The position numbers and the translations under genes are program-made. 64,000 nucleotides of DNA from Adenophora triphylla var. japonica (lineage: Eukaryota; Streptophyta; Magnoliopsida; Asterales; Campanulaceae): NCBI GenBank assembly GCA_022495995.1, contig JAFEMH010000732.1:124001-188000 (forward strand). Reading direction: 5' to 3'. The notes under the pieces are model-generated. The model saw only the letters and a list, made by a program, of their open reading frames with translations. It did not search any database and was not told the origin of the DNA. Shown here piece by piece: positions 30,781 through 43,087 of the stretch; position 1 is the first letter of the stretch; the number at the start of each line of letters is the position of its first letter.

Positions 30781-33470
30781 ATGATACTTTTTTCAAAACT
30801 ACCGTTGTTTTCTAAAAAGCCTTCCGTGGGTCAAACTTTCGTTTACCCTTCCTCGTTTTCGTGTGCGTGTGTTACTTTAAACCTCGAACGGTTTGTTTTT
30901 TCAAAGGCATTACATTTTCAACTTTTCAAAATCTTACCATGTTTGTGCATCCCCATTCATGTTTGATTTTCATGCTGTCTTTTGAACTGCGTGTAGGTGT
31001 TAGTGCCCTAGGCCTATAGAGATAGACCTTTATGTAATGTCATTGTTCATTTATATATGAGATTGTTTCTTTGATTATTATATGTGTTTGCATGTTTAGT
31101 TATAATAATCGTGTCCCTAGTACTTATGAAGCACTAGTATGAAGTCTAATGGATAATCATGTGATGATTATATGCATGGAGATGCACATTAGATTCATAG
31201 GTACTTGTTAGAGAACAAGATACTGGACTTGACCCATTATGAGATTTATGTCATGGTCAAATGTCATAATTAAATCTCATATAGTCATATCATTGATATC
31301 CTTTGACCTGAGATTATCATCGTCTTTCGCTCGATGAATATCATGTTTGATATAGTTTAACGTTGTCTTTAACCGGATGACAATAAGGTCTATCATTGGC
31401 ATGGTATGATTATTGTTGGGAAGAATGATAAGTCAAGATGGAAATTATCCCTCGTAAAGAGAGATGTTTGCTGGGCCACTCGTAAGTAAGATTGATGTAG
31501 TGCATGGCCATGCCCGAATGAATTAATGTGATTAATGTCATTCGATTAAATCAATTTACTTGATAACGAGAAAGCATTGAACAATATGAGTTGACGTGGA
31601 CCATGACTCATGTTCAATATAACATCGTGTGACAATGGGATTGTGATATGTTCTATGTAGGAAAATCGAACTTGATATTATACTATTTGGGTAGGCATGA
31701 TGGCTTGCTAGAGTCCGCTCATGTCTTATGAGGATCGATGTGATCGGACTCATTGCCAACATAGTATGGTCCTATGGGGTCACACGCATCGAACGAATTG
31801 TCAAAAATGAAGAATATGGGTTTTCTGTGCTCAGGGGACGACTCGTCCCCAGTCTGAACTAACTATTCCCCATAAAGGGGAAGGATGATTCAGAGGGGGT
31901 GTCTTGAGGGACAACTCGTGCTCTAGGGCACGAGTCGTGCCCAAAGGGACGACTCGTCCCATGAGCAAAGCCAAGTCGTGCCTCTCAAGGGGACGCCAGG
32001 ATCAGTGGAAGGTCCCAAGGGGACGACTCGTGCCCTGGGGGACGAGTCGTCCCGTCGAGCACGGACCGATACGTAAATGACCTAATTTTAGGGTTTTCGC
32101 AAAGGGCTTTTATTTGTAACGTATAAATACTTGCCCCTGGTTGCCCTAGCCGTCAATAGAACGTTTTGGCTTGAGAGAAACACCAAGAGTGAGAAATTTT
32201 CAATTGAGAATTGAGAATCAAACATCACCAAATCCATTGTTCTTCATTGATTGAAAGGTGCTTCAATCAATAGGATCTAGCAATCCTCCTAGAAGAGTTC
32301 TAGGGTTCGTTCTTCGCGTGGATACACATAGAGGATCTTCGCTTGTCAAGATCTTTAGTTCGTGATTCCCGTTCGTTCATCAAGGATTAACAAGGTCGTT
32401 CAATCTGGAGTCGGGTCAAGTTTATCAAAGGCAAAAGCATTCAAGGTTGGTATTTCTATTTCATCTTTTCTTAATTAATCATCTAGAACGGATTCTAGGG
32501 CATGGGATTTTTCGAGTTATTGCATTAATCTGCTGCGCATGGACCCTCGAAACCCAACACTGCGCATCATAATGCTTTAAGACACATTCTGAAAAAAATC
32601 TCTGTTTTTACTCAGAAAAAGAATTTTAGTGACCGCACACTACACGCACTTGCTGCCTCGGAACACCGCACTCCACGTGCACTTGCTGCCTCGGTACACT
32701 GCACACTATAACCCCTAACCCGGGATGGCCTTATCAGTTGCACCCCGATTGGTCTGCCAGACACCTTTCAGGGGCGCACGGGGTCGTCCCAAACATCCCA
32801 TCCTAGCCCGTGTAAGCCATGCACTCTTTGTGTCACACTTTGTCCAAGACCCCGGTTGGTTTTTGGCTTAGCTCGTGTCATAAAGCCTAAGTGTATGTTT
32901 TTACGCCGGGCCCCGCTCCGAGTCAAGCTCGAGAGGTTGAAACCAAAGGTCGTTCCTGACCTGAAGTCTCGCGCTCTTCAGCCTTGACTTTGCCGCGGAG
33001 CTCTGCCGAAAAATATACCCGAAGGTTCAATGTGACACCGTGTCACCAAACCTCGTCGTATGTACTGTGCCAGCCACAACTTGGCCAACGCCAAAAGCTA
33101 AGGTATCTCGCACAAGCGAGTCAGGAGAGGTCATGCCAAAATTTCGGCACGATCCCCGCCTTAACTTAAGGGCGTTGACTTCGACTGTGGCCCGTGCGTC
33201 ACATACTTTGAAAGTTTGCGTGATCAGCTAGCCTTAAGTTCAATTTTTCCTTTGTCGGCGGAACTCGCTTGCCTTATCAGACCTCGCTCGGGATAGTCCG
33301 TCCTGAGAAAGATGATCTACAATGGAAACGAGGGGCTTATAAGCGTAGTGACGAGATCCACTGATTAGAGCTCTAGGATTAGTTGCGAAAAAGAAGACTC
33401 GCTCTTTTCCAACCTATTAGGACTCTGAGAAAACGCGCTTTAAGTAAACATTAATCGGTAACTGCACATT
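30781..33470 (+). other. Leader of fragment Y, interrupted by a copia solo LTR
   Basis: Noncoding leader sequence occupies 30,781-30,991 and 32,565-33,470. The second part carries tRNA-Tat-leader-like segments shared in inverted orientation with the X leader (for example the 'CATCCCATCCTAGCC' stretch near 32,800, which recurs as its complement near 48,830). No gag is reached: the sequence stops at 33,470, where LTR X starts. Small plus-strand ORFs here are not convincing. Confidence 0.55.
30992..32559 (+). mobile_element. Solo LTR of a copia-type element
   Basis: It begins TGTAGGTGTTAGTGCCC, ends GAAACCCAACA and is 1,568 bp long. It is flanked by a perfect 5-bp duplication CTGCG (30,987-30,991 and 32,560-32,564). 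No internal region is present, so it is a product of LTR-LTR recombination. It is clearly related to the LTR at 60,758-62,149 (shared start, CCCTAGG, GATGATTATATGCAT and CTGCGCATGGACC segments). The TATA box is TATAAATA at 32,122-32,129. A run of GGGACGACTCGTCCC-type palindromes lies at about 31,833-32,064. Confidence 0.9.
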
Positions 33471-34998
33471 TGAAATTACCCGGGATCCGGCTCGCGCGCG
33501 GGGGCCCCCGTGCATCTCGCATTCGTCGCTTTTCGGGAAGTTTGCCCGGATCCGAGAGGCAGCGCGTTCGCGCCCCGACATCTGGCTTATTCCGCTTTAG
33601 CGTTAGTTGGGAGGTGTCTCGCTGTGTTTTGCTTTGTAGAGTCGCAACGCCGTTTTTATTGTTAAGCCCAAAACATTGAAAAAGGGCATCAGTTTAAAAA
33701 TAATAATAAACTATTTTTGTGTGATGAGATTTTGAGTTCGGAGGTCAGATGACTCCTCGGGAAGAGAATATTAGAATCTTAGAGCTCACCCGAGTCGCCT
33801 CGTAAAAACGAGTCTTTCGGATACCCCTAATATTCTTTAACTGTTGTGTGTGTGTGTGTGTGCTTTTAAAAATGCATGTTGTATTGGATGTCTACATTGT
33901 ACACTAAGTATTGAAATATATTGAAATAGTAATGGAAGGAAGCCTTACCAATGTTGGTTCGTGTCTGTCTTCCGCTGGGGAATAGTGTTTGAAGATGGAA
34001 TGATGTTCCGGCACGGACCGGGATTGTTTCGGGAGGGGCCGGTTGTCTGCGGACAGAGTTTCGGCGTGAGTTGAGATTGCAGGCTGCGTTAGGGCAGAGG
34101 TTCGGCGTGCGTTGAAATCGCAGGGATTACTCGGGCAGAGGTTCGGCGTGCGTTGGGATCGCAGGGATCACTTGGGCAGAGGTTCGGCGTGCGTTGGGAT
34201 CGCAGGGATCACTCGGGCAGAGGTTCGGCGTGGTTTGGGATCGCCGGTTTGACTCGGAAAGAGCCGGGACGCCTTGGAAAGACCAGGCAAGGCCTCGGAG
34301 TACCACGAGGGGCCTCAGAGTACCTCGAGAGTGCCTCGGGGCAGCGCAGGAGCGTCGCGGGAGCGCTCGGGGAGGCTTCGGAGCACCACGAGGGGGCTCG
34401 AAAGGCCTCGGAAGGATCCGAAAGGGGCCGGGATTGCCTCGAGAGGACTTAGAGGGGTGCCAGAAGGCTAGGGGAAGAAGAGAGAAGAGGGAAATGTGTC
34501 TGAAAATGGGAGGGGGAGCCCTCTATTTATAGTGCCAGAAAAATGAAAAGAGGTCCGTACGGACCTCCTAGGTTATCCAGAATTTTAGTTTTCCTCGATT
34601 TGAGGGAATATGTGATAATTGTGAATATTTTAGAATGATGGTGTCCCCTGTGCAAAGAGATCCGTACGGACCATCTTGGCATGCAAAGAGGTCCGTACGG
34701 ACCAACCATGCATGGGGGGTAATGATTTCTCTGGGATTTGAGGGAATATGGTGGACTTTAAGGGGATTCAGTAATTATTGCAACAAAGAGGTCCGTACGG
34801 ACCTTATTTGCTTCTTTAATTTCCTGAAAATTCCCAAAAGGTCCTTTTGTCCCTTTTTATCCCAGAAAGGCTCCTCCCTTGGTTTGGTTGAGGGTTTTTT
34901 GAGGGTTTTGAGTGCCATAGGTCTTCGAGACTGTGTTTGTGAGTCTGCGGTGTTTCCTATGTGCTCGAAAAAGGGTGATCCAGATTGGGGTACTTACA
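33471..34998 (-). repeat. 3' LTR of element X
   Basis: Plus-strand ends are TGAAATTACCC and GGGTACTTACA; on the minus strand this is TGTAAGTACCC...GGGTAATTTCA. The minus-strand TATA is TATAAATAG (plus 34,523-34,531). Directly upstream of it are four GGTCCGTACGGACC palindromes (34,552, 34,659 with one change, 34,690 and 34,790). About 40-bp GCAGAGGTTCGGCGTGCG repeats (34,094-34,240) and a (TG)n tract (33,842-33,860) lie downstream of the start site. ORFs at 34,153-34,532 are frames of this repeat, not genes. Confidence 0.85.
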
Positions 34999-37349
34999 GA
35001 AGCCCCTCAACGACGTCACTTATGGAGGAAGTGGGGTCGTTGATAAGATAAGGGTCCTAATCTGGATCGCATGCTGGGAGAGGAAGTGACCGTGGAGGTC
35101 GGGGTGAGGACGTGGCGGTGTCCTATTGTGTGACCGTTTAGGTCAGTTGGCTGGACCCTGTGATAGGATTCCTACGTATCCCTGGCGGGAATCAAGCCTA
35201 ATCGTAGTTCGGGTGTGGGGTGAGTGTTTGTGGTGCACGAGGATGGAGAGGGTCCTCTGAGTGAAACTTTGTGTATGGACGTGGTGGTGTCCTGTGGGTG
35301 ACCGCATAGGTCGATGGTGAGGACGTTGCGGCGTCCTGGGTGACCGTATAAGTCGATGGCTGGACCCTGTAATAGGATTCCTACGTATCCCTGACGGGAA
35401 TCAAGCCTGATCGTAGTTCAGATGGCATGAATTTGTGAGTGTATGTGGGCATGATGGTGCCTTGAAGTATTGTGTGACTGTCGAGGTCAGTGGTAAGGAC
35501 GGGGTGGTGTCCTAAGATGTGGTGACCGCCGAGGTCAATTGTGAGGATGTGGTGGTGTCCTGGGATGGAAACTTTACGATTTTCCTAATCGGGTGGTTTA
35601 AGGCCTTCCGGGCCGGAGATAGTGATTTGGGAGGTTTATACGGTCTTCCGGACCGAGTGATTTAAAGCCTTCCGGGCTGGAGATAGTATGAAGACTTGAA
35701 TCGTCTTCTGGTTGCAGTTTTCCATGCGTGAGGACTTGAATCGTCTTCTGGCTGCGGTTTGCCATGCGTGAGGACTTGAATCGTCTTCTGGCTGTGGTTT
35801 GCCATGCGTGAGGACTTGAATCGTCTTCTGGCTGCGGTTTGTCATGCGTGGGGACTTGAATCGTCTTCTGGCTGCGGTTGTGTCATGTATGAAGACTTGA
35901 GTCATCTTCTGAATGCGGTTGTGCCATGCGTGAGGACTTGAATCGTCTTCTGGCTGCGGTTGTGCCATGTATGAAGACTTGAGTCGTCTTCTGAATGTGG
36001 GTTTTGGTTCAGGAGTATGAACCTAGTGTTTGAGACTTAGTTCAGGAGTATGAACTTAAGTTGAGGCTTGGTTCAGGAGTATGAACCTGGCGAGGCCTTT
36101 TGTTAGGCGTGATTGCCTTGTGCTTGATTTCGAGAGGCGTGATTGTCTTGTGCTTTGTCCGCTGGGGAGAAGGTTGGACCTACGATGGCGGCCGGTGTTC
36201 GTCTGTTGGGGGATCCTCGTGGCCTTGTAGGGGCTTTTCGAAGAGGGGCTTACTTTGATGGCCGGTGCTTGCGTTGTCGGTGAGCGTTTTGGAGGCATTT
36301 TGTGCCTTGAGATTTGTGCTGGAAGGTGTTGGCTCCTTCTTGTGCTTCTTTTGCCGTTTAGTAGGCGAGGTCCGGGCTTACGATGACGGCCGGTGCTGGG
36401 GATATGTAGTCTTGTACGACTTCCTTTTGACTTGTTGGGAAAGGAGCTCGGGCTTACTTTGATGGCCGGTGCTTGAGTTGCCGCTGGAGTGGGCGAAATA
36501 CTGGCTTACACTGATGGCCGGTGGTTGAATTGCTGTTGAGTGGGCGAAGTCCGGGCTTACACTGACGGCCGATGGTTGAGTTGTCGTTGAGTGGGCGAAA
36601 TCCGGGCTTCTGGCGATGGCCGGTGGTTGAATTGCCGTTGAGTGGGCGAAGTCCGGGCTTACATTGACGGCCGGTGGTTGAATTGCCGTTGAGTGGGCGA
36701 AGTCCGGGCTTACATTGATGGCCGGTGGTTGAATTGCCGTTGAGTGGGCGAAGTCCGGGCTTACATTGACGGCGGTGGTTGAATTGCTGCATTGAGTGGG
36801 CGAAGTCCAGGGCTTACATTGACGGCCGGTGGTTGAATTGCCGTTGAGTGGGCGATGTCGGAGCTTACATTGACGGCGGTGGTTGAATTTACATTGAGTG
36901 GCGAAATCCAGGGCTTACATTGACGGCCGGTGGTTGAATTGCCGTTGAGTGGGCGAAGTCAGGAGCTTACATTGACGGCCGGTGGTTGAATTGCCGAGTG
37001 GGCGAAGTCCAGGGCTTACATTTTACGGCCGGTTCTTGAATTGATGGGTTAAGGACCATCTTACGCGCTGAATTTGCTAAAATAGGCCTTAGGACGACGA
37101 GAGGCAAAGATTATAAGGGCGGGGAAAGTAATTTGGCCCTCCCTTGCAAGAAGGTCCGTATGGACCAACTGGGATGTAAAAGAGGTCCGTACGGACCAAG
37201 TGTGAATACGGTTCCCGAGGTTTTGGTGAGGATAAAAACCGAGCCTTTCCCCATTCCTTCTTCTTCCGTGTGTGAACCAGAGAGAGAGAGGGAGAGAAAA
37301 CCTCCATTGTTAACCAAAATCCTCCATTTTTAGCTTGAATTGTTCGCAA
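34999..37349. repeat. Tandem-repeat region between 3' LTR and antisense gene 1, element X
   Basis: No gene is seen. 34,999-35,010 is the polypurine tract (minus TTGAGGGGCTTC). At about 35,690-35,985 there are about eight units of a 40-44 bp repeat (GACTTGAATCGTCTTCTGGC). At about 36,470-37,040 there are about ten units of a 50-55 bp repeat (GGCTTACATTGACGGCCGG plus GGTTGAATTGCCGTTGAG). Palindromes GGTCCGTATGGACC and GGTCCGTACGGACC lie at 37,153 and 37,184. The TC/GA tract at 37,268 lies in the presumed 5' UTR of the next gene. Confidence 0.8.
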
Positions 37350-40300
37350 ATGGCGGAAGGATCTCGGAGAGGTCATCGACAACGCAGTCAAGAAGTGATT
37401 GAGCAACGGATGGAGCTCCAAAGAAATTGGATCTCCTTTGTTCCATCTTCGAAGAACCCGGATGTATTATATCCGAATCTGGAGGTGCACAATCGTCGCT
37501 CTAGGAACGTCGGGGAGGTAAGAAATCCATTTCGTCTCGATTTCTTTGCTTGAATTCTTGAATGCTAGAACTAGGTTTTAGTTTTTCGCATTTTGGGGCT
37601 TTTGTTATTTGCCATGCCTTTTGTGGAATTCTTGATGAATTGTTGAAATTAGGCATGTAAAAATTGTGAATATGTGCATTTTGTGCAGAAATGTGTAGAT
37701 TAGCTCTTATTTGTGAAAATAAAGTGCCTCTCTAATGAATTGCATGCCTTGGTGTTTTGTACATTATGCTTTTTATGCATGTACAATGTGGGGAAAAAAT
37801 TGTCATGTAGGGACAAATTTTGTAGAAAAAAATGTGACATGTGCCTTGTTTTGTGACGGGTTTTGTCTGAAAGTATGTGCCGTGTAGGGACGGACTTTTC
37901 TTTTGAAAATGTGTTATGCAGTGTGTGCCGTGTTCTTGGGTGACGGACTTTGTGGGGAAAGTATGTGCAATATGTGCCGTGTTTTGTGACGGGTCTTTTG
38001 AAAATGTGTCGTGTAGTGCTTGATCCCTTTATTGAGAAAATTTGTACAGTGTGTGCCGTGTTTTGTGACGGACTGCATGGAAAAATTATGTATAATGCAT
38101 GTCATGTTTTGAGTTGGATGTAAAAATTATGTGCAATATGTGCCGTGTTTCGTGACGGGATATATGTGTTTTGATATTCTTTTGGTATTTTGCATTAAGA
38201 AATGCTTGTGACGTACCTTTCTTTGTGTTTACTGCGAGGATGAGGGGCTCTTGGCTGGGAAGGCCAAGAAGATGAAGACTCGGGGATCGCTCGAGGCATT
38301 GTTGAGTTGTGGCGGCGGATGCGGACATTTACGTGGATGGTAGGCCGAGCCCCGGGAGGCTGAGTCTACTCTTACGGCACAGGCGTGTTCGTGGAGAACT
38401 TGGCCGGGGTTTCGACACGAGGAAGAACAAGAGCATCTTCCTTGGCCTTTACAGTGCGGTGGGATACCACCCACACCTTGCATCCCCAGGCGGGGAGAGG
38501 TGACGGTGACGCCCACGGACTTTCTTTGCTATCAGGGCTTTCCTTGAAAGGAGGGCCGGTGCGGTGGCGAATATGATTGCCGAGGATGTCTTGGCCCGAG
38601 AGCTGCTTGGGCTTTGCTTTGTTCCTCGCGGGGGTCTTGGCATGTTGTATAGTGATGTTGAGATGAGGATCACGACCGGTGTGGGGCCTATGTTCGAGTG
38701 CCGGCCGGGTGACGGCGGAGCGGCGGCGCGCTCCTTCTTGTGGTTTGCTCTTTCCAGAGACCTTGTTCTCGAACCACTCGACTACGGCTCCTTTTGCTCT
38801 GTGGAGAGCTTGATTGATTTGGAGAGAGTTTGTGATATCTCTTGGGGCGAGGCGGGCTTGGCGAGCTCTACTTCTCTTTGGACCGGTTTAGCCCAGGGGT
38901 GTGGCCGATTCCTTGGCTTGTTTTGACTTTGCTTTGGAGGTATGAGTTTATTCTTTGTTTTTGATTTAGCAACTTGTCGTTTCTCCATTTTCTTTTGCAT
39001 TGAGCCTTTTACGCTTTTGTATCGCGAGTGTGGTTCTATGAGATCTTTCGGTGCTTCCCGTGGGATAGAGATCACAGGGCCGTAGCGGCGTATCTGCTAT
39101 GTTAAGTTTGGGCCCGCCCGGCGAGAAGGAGGAGGACCCGGCGGGGGAAGCTCACCGATTTCCTACGGGGATGTGCGGGAGCATTTAGAGAGAGATAGCA
39201 GGAGAGGTTTGTTTTGTATCCTTGGGCTCGATATGAGGGCGATGATTTCGAGGGGGCTCCCCTGGTGACGGTGCAGCGGAAGATGCTTTGCGAGGGCTGA
39301 CTTGCGGCGTCATGTATTTGGGAGAGCGGAGCCTTACGCGGCATGGCCGGGTATGCTTCCCTTGGCTCGAGGGACCCTCCTTTTGGGATGTTTGATTCTC
39401 GGGATATGGATGTGTTGGATTTTGAGAGGTATTTGGGCGGCGTGAGTGCGATGAGTTTGTGTTGTATAGAGAGGAGTATGGGGCCTTCGTGAGGAGGAAG
39501 TTGAGGACGCCACGGGTGTTGGCGAGGAGAGAGGAGGCTGGTCCGCGGGGTCCCCGGAGGTTCCGGTGCACAGGCCGGACTTTACGTATGTTCGTGGGGA
39601 TTCCTCGAGGAGGAGGGTGTACATGCCCGTCCACTGGCGAGCTCCTGCCCTACCGCGTGGATCACGATAGACCGGTGAGTGTGCTTACTCTTTTCCATCT
39701 TGGCATCTTTTACGTATTTTTCTCTTTTGTTGTTGAGTATGGTATTTGTATTCTTTGAGCGTTTCTTTGGGCACGCTTGCTTGTGCGGAGTCCGGGGAGG
39801 AGCTTTTGACATGCGACCCGCCGTTACGTGGCGATGCGGTCTTTTGCGAAGAAGATGGCGTCGAAGATGTCTTGCCGGTCTTCGCGGCGTGTGCGGCGTA
39901 CACGCCGATGCCTTCGAGGCATTACGTAGATGTTCCTCCACGAGAGCCGAGCGGAGCCACGGCGGGGAGGGACCTTCGCGGGCGGCATAGCATGGATGCG
40001 GGGACGTCTTCGGGAGCTCAGAGGCCGCGAGACCCTTTACCGGTTCTTTCCTCGGCGGGATGCGCGGGGTGAGGGTTCGTCGAGCCTTCTTTCTTCGATC
40101 CTTTCGTCGGATTTGATCCTTCGATTACTTTGAGTACCCGGCCTCGGAGGGGGCTCGGTACTACGATGGCTGAGGATATGACGAGCAAGTTCACGGGATG
40201 CCCGGCTTCTCTCTTGAGGACCTTGGTGAGGATGATGATGCCGAAGATTCCGATTAGGGTTCATTTGCTTTCCCTCTTTCCATATCTTCTTTTTTTTTTC
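37350..40300 (+). pseudogene. Antisense gene 1 of element X, plant-mobile-domain-like, spliced, degenerate
   Basis: Exon 1 is 37,350-37,517 (starts ATG-GCG-GAA; RSQEVIEQRMELQRN; FVPSSKNPDVLYP). Then comes a GTAAGA donor, a 721-bp intron rich in GTGCCGTGTTTTGTGACGG repeats, and an AG at 38,238. Exon 2 begins DEGLLAGKAKKMK. The homologous gene in fragment Z has the same donor and a canonical TGCAG acceptor. Further pieces include GGVSTRGRTRASSLAF-type frames, a donor GTATGAG at about 38,940, and a later segment around 39,360-39,500 (RDPPFG...RDMDV). Fragment Z shows the domain more clearly (TFHLSWGEVTVTPTDF), resembling the plant mobile domain (PF10536). Many frameshifts make it a pseudogene. 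Confidence 0.55.
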
Positions 40301-40758
40301 TTTTTTTTTTAGCAACGAGACATTTAGATGTACCTATAATAAAACACTCGTATTTGCATGGCAAATGTATTTCATTTTAAGATGTAATGTTGTTTTTGTG
40401 ATTCCGGGAATTGTCCTAGAAATTGTTGCTATTATTATTTTTATTTTGTGCATGCCACGTGAGGCGAGAGTGCGTTTGTGGGTAGTGTATGTTTGCCGAA
40501 ATGGCTTTGGCCGGTGTTTGGGCGGTTTGGAGCAAGGTCTGCGAGAACAGTGGTTGTTGTCTTGTTTCTTTGAGAAAGTGGGGCCAAGATGCAATAAGGT
40601 CCGTACGGACGGACCTAGGTTGCAAAGAGGTCCGTACGGACCAACCTTGCTTTTGGGAAGGAAATAAATGCTTTCCGGTGTCGTCTTTCCCCATTTCCCC
40701 ATTTGCGGCCATTTTCGAGCTTTCTTCCCCATTTTCTCTAGGAACCTCCATTTTTGCC

Positions 40759-41757
40759 ATGGATTCTTCGTACGTTCCTAGAATTTTGCCGAGGCTTTTG
40801 CGGGAGAGGCAAGCACACTTCCTTGAGCAGCTGAAAACGTGGATGCGGCGCCGTATGAGGCATCAGAGACAGGTTTTCGAGGTAAGGTTTCGTCTTTGCT
40901 CGATTTGGTCTTTTAAGGAGTTGGTTCCTGATTGGGATTTGTTGTGGGCTGTCGCGAAATTCTGGGATGTTAGGAGGCATGTGTATTGCTTCTCCTACAA
41001 TGAAATGGTGCCCACCTTTGAGGATTTTCGGGCTTTGATTGGAGGACCGGAGGTGGAGGCCATCTTGCTTCCTTTGATTGGTGGTGCTGCTGTGAGCGTG
41101 AAGCTTGCAGGCTCTCTTCGTACTTCGTTGGAAGAAGTGCAGGGCATGATCCTTGATTCGGGTCATATTGACATTTTTGCGCTACCGGAGCGGTTCATGA
41201 TTGATGATGAGAGTGATGTCTTGTGGGATGCATTTGCCTTGTGCGTGATGGCGACGCTTTTCATGGTCAGCTCCCTTGGCATTTGCGATGGCGCTTTGCT
41301 AGATGTGGTTGGGCCTTTGCGGATTTGGAGAGGATATTGTCCCGTTGGTGCTTTGGGGAGACTCTTCTTGGTATTGACCGTCAGCGGCGGGGATCGGTTC
41401 ATGAGAGGGAAGCCCCGCCTTGCTCGCCTTGTAGGCTGCGAGAGAGACTTTAGGCCATGCCAGAGGCTCAGGCGTCGTTTAGCCCGTGGTCATTTGCTCG
41501 GCGACCTCTTGTGTTGGATATGGATCGATCCGCTTTGGGAGAGATGGATGGCACGGCTTGGTACGCATCGAGATCCGTTGGTGGGTTCCCAGCTGGGGAT
41601 TGAGACTAGGAGGGGCGTTCAGGAAGGGGCCTATGTCGTCAGAGTTCCAGGTGTGTCTTGGTCCTCCTTCTATATTCCGTCGCTTGTTTCCGGCGAGTTT
41701 GGGATGAAGCGAGAGCCTTTGTTGAAATTTGGGATGACCTTGCTACTACGGAGATAG
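40759..41757 (+). CDS. Antisense gene 2 of element X, unknown (DUF7745-like?), open 332 codons
   Basis: The ATG at 40,759 is preceded by two GGTCCGTACGG-type palindromes (40,598 and 40,629). The frame is open to 41,757. Visible parts are a basic N-terminus (LLRERQAHFLEQLKTWMRR), then DWDLLWAVAKFWDVRRHVYCF and EMVPTFEDFRALIGGPEVE. This pattern ('F.D...H.F.F...E..PT.EEF') recalls the DUF7745/plant-mobile-type proteins often annotated beside plant retrotransposons. The similarity is from memory and unsearched. A possible donor GTAAGG after codon 40 (40,882) suggests optional splicing. Downstream pieces (41,758-42,290) look like continuations in other frames, so the protein is probably truncated. 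Confidence 0.45.
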   Translation: MDSSYVPRILPRLLRERQAHFLEQLKTWMRRRMRHQRQVFEVRFRLCSIWSFKELVPDWDLLWAVAKFWDVRRHVYCFSYNEMVPTFEDFRALIGGPEVEAILLPLIGGAAVSVKLAGSLRTSLEEVQGMILDSGHIDIFALPERFMIDDESDVLWDAFALCVMATLFMVSSLGICDGALLDVVGPLRIWRGYCPVGALGRLFLVLTVSGGDRFMRGKPRLARLVGCERDFRPCQRLRRRLARGHLLGDLLCWIWIDPLWERWMARLGTHRDPLVGSQLGIETRRGVQEGAYVVRVPGVSWSSFYIPSLVSGEFGMKREPLLKFGMTLLLRR

Positions 41758-43087
41758 CTCCTCTTTGTATGGCGGCTCCAGGTGCTTTCTTGTATTTTAC
41801 GAGGGTATGGAAGTATTCCGCTTTCCCTCTTGTGGTGCTCCTTAGGCGTCGGGAGAGTGTCGTATTGACGACTCGGTACCTGGCTTTGGTATGAGCGGCG
41901 TGTTGGGCGATCCCAAGTGGCTTTGGAGAAGCGGGCGTGTAGCGATTTTGGGACCGGTTGCCGTAGTAGCTATTGCCTTAGGAGTGCCGAAGCACAGTCG
42001 ACCCTCGGGATGTTACGGGAGACACTTTATTTGACTACGAGACCGAGTTGACCGGCCCGACGGGGAGAGGTCCTCTTTACGGACTCGCGGGGAGGAGATC
42101 CGAGCCGAAGCACGGGCGAATGAAGCCACGAGAGCTGCTGGATTGTTTGACTCTGGGGAGGACCCACGATCTCGGGCGAGAGACGCGAGTTGGTTCGCGT
42201 GGAGCGAAAGAAGACTCGCCAGGGGACGAGGAAGAAAGGGAAGAATGGCGAGGGACAAGCGCGAGATGGCGCGGAATGACCTCCTAGGTATCCATTCATT
42301 GCATTGTAAACACATTATTTGTTAAATGTATTAAGCTGTCTTTTAGCATGTTGTGAACTTGAGAGTAGACCGTGCTTGAACTCATCAAGAAATGTTGTAA
42401 CCGTTAGTGATTTGTGATTTACTTTTAAAGATTTTTCGAGACGCAAGATCTCTTGTTTGCCTTTGTTTCTTTTGTGCACCTTGTCGGCGTCCATCTTTGA
42501 ACTTTTCTGTTGCATTTGCGGGCCCGAAGCTTGATGCAGGCCATGACGGCAATCCCCTTTGCTTAGGCTTTGTGCTTGGCTGAGAGGTTGAATGATCCCC
42601 TGACAAGTCATTTTGACGGTCATTTCCGTAGCTTCCTTGCCCTTTGTTGGCGTCGGGCTCCTGACCTCAATTTCGCAGCTTCTGCTTGAGCTTTTTTTTT
42701 ATTTTATATTTTTTTTTGTGAGCCCTTGCTCGAGCTCTTTTTTTTTTTTTTGAAGCGCGTGAGGGCGAAGACAAGCCCCTGGCTTGGAAGCAGACATGGG
42801 TCAGTCGTTTGACGTTGAGTGACCTCCGGATGTCCTTTGATGTTGCCGCCGTCGTTTGACTTGGTCACGGTGACGTTGGGGCGTGCTCTTGAAAAGTGCG
42901 TAGCTTGATGGAGGTCTTGATTGACATTCAAACTTTTGACTTTTTTGTGTATTTTTAGACCGGACCAATTAAGGTTGCCTACGTTCCCCGGACTAGAGGG
43001 CTCAGTCTGCGTAGTTCGACACTACATGGAGTGCCGAGATGCACAGTTGTTCTTCTTTAGGCGAAGTATCTGCGAAGTTTGCTTCCG
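41758..43087. other. Decayed tail of antisense gene 2 and spacer, element X
   Basis: 41,758-42,290 shows short open stretches on the plus strand, consistent with a frameshifted continuation of antisense gene 2. 42,300-43,087 is noncoding, with T-rich runs at 42,690-42,750. It lies between the convergent antisense gene and integrase, as in element A. Confidence 0.4.

Noticed and set aside
34153..34532. Overlapping plus-strand ORFs in three frames (also at 49,886-50,278)
   Set aside because: They cover a GC-rich tandem repeat in the transcribed part of LTR X; all frames are open because the repeat lacks stops.
35636..36792. Minus-strand ORFs with repeated peptide units (for example 'NSTTGHQCKPGLRPL')
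   Set aside because: They read through the 40-bp and 54-bp tandem arrays of element X; no start context or conserved domain.
38309..40133. Numerous overlapping ORFs on both strands in the GC-rich antisense gene 1 region
   Set aside because: GC-rich decayed coding sequence leaves many frames open; only segments matching fragment Z in order were kept.
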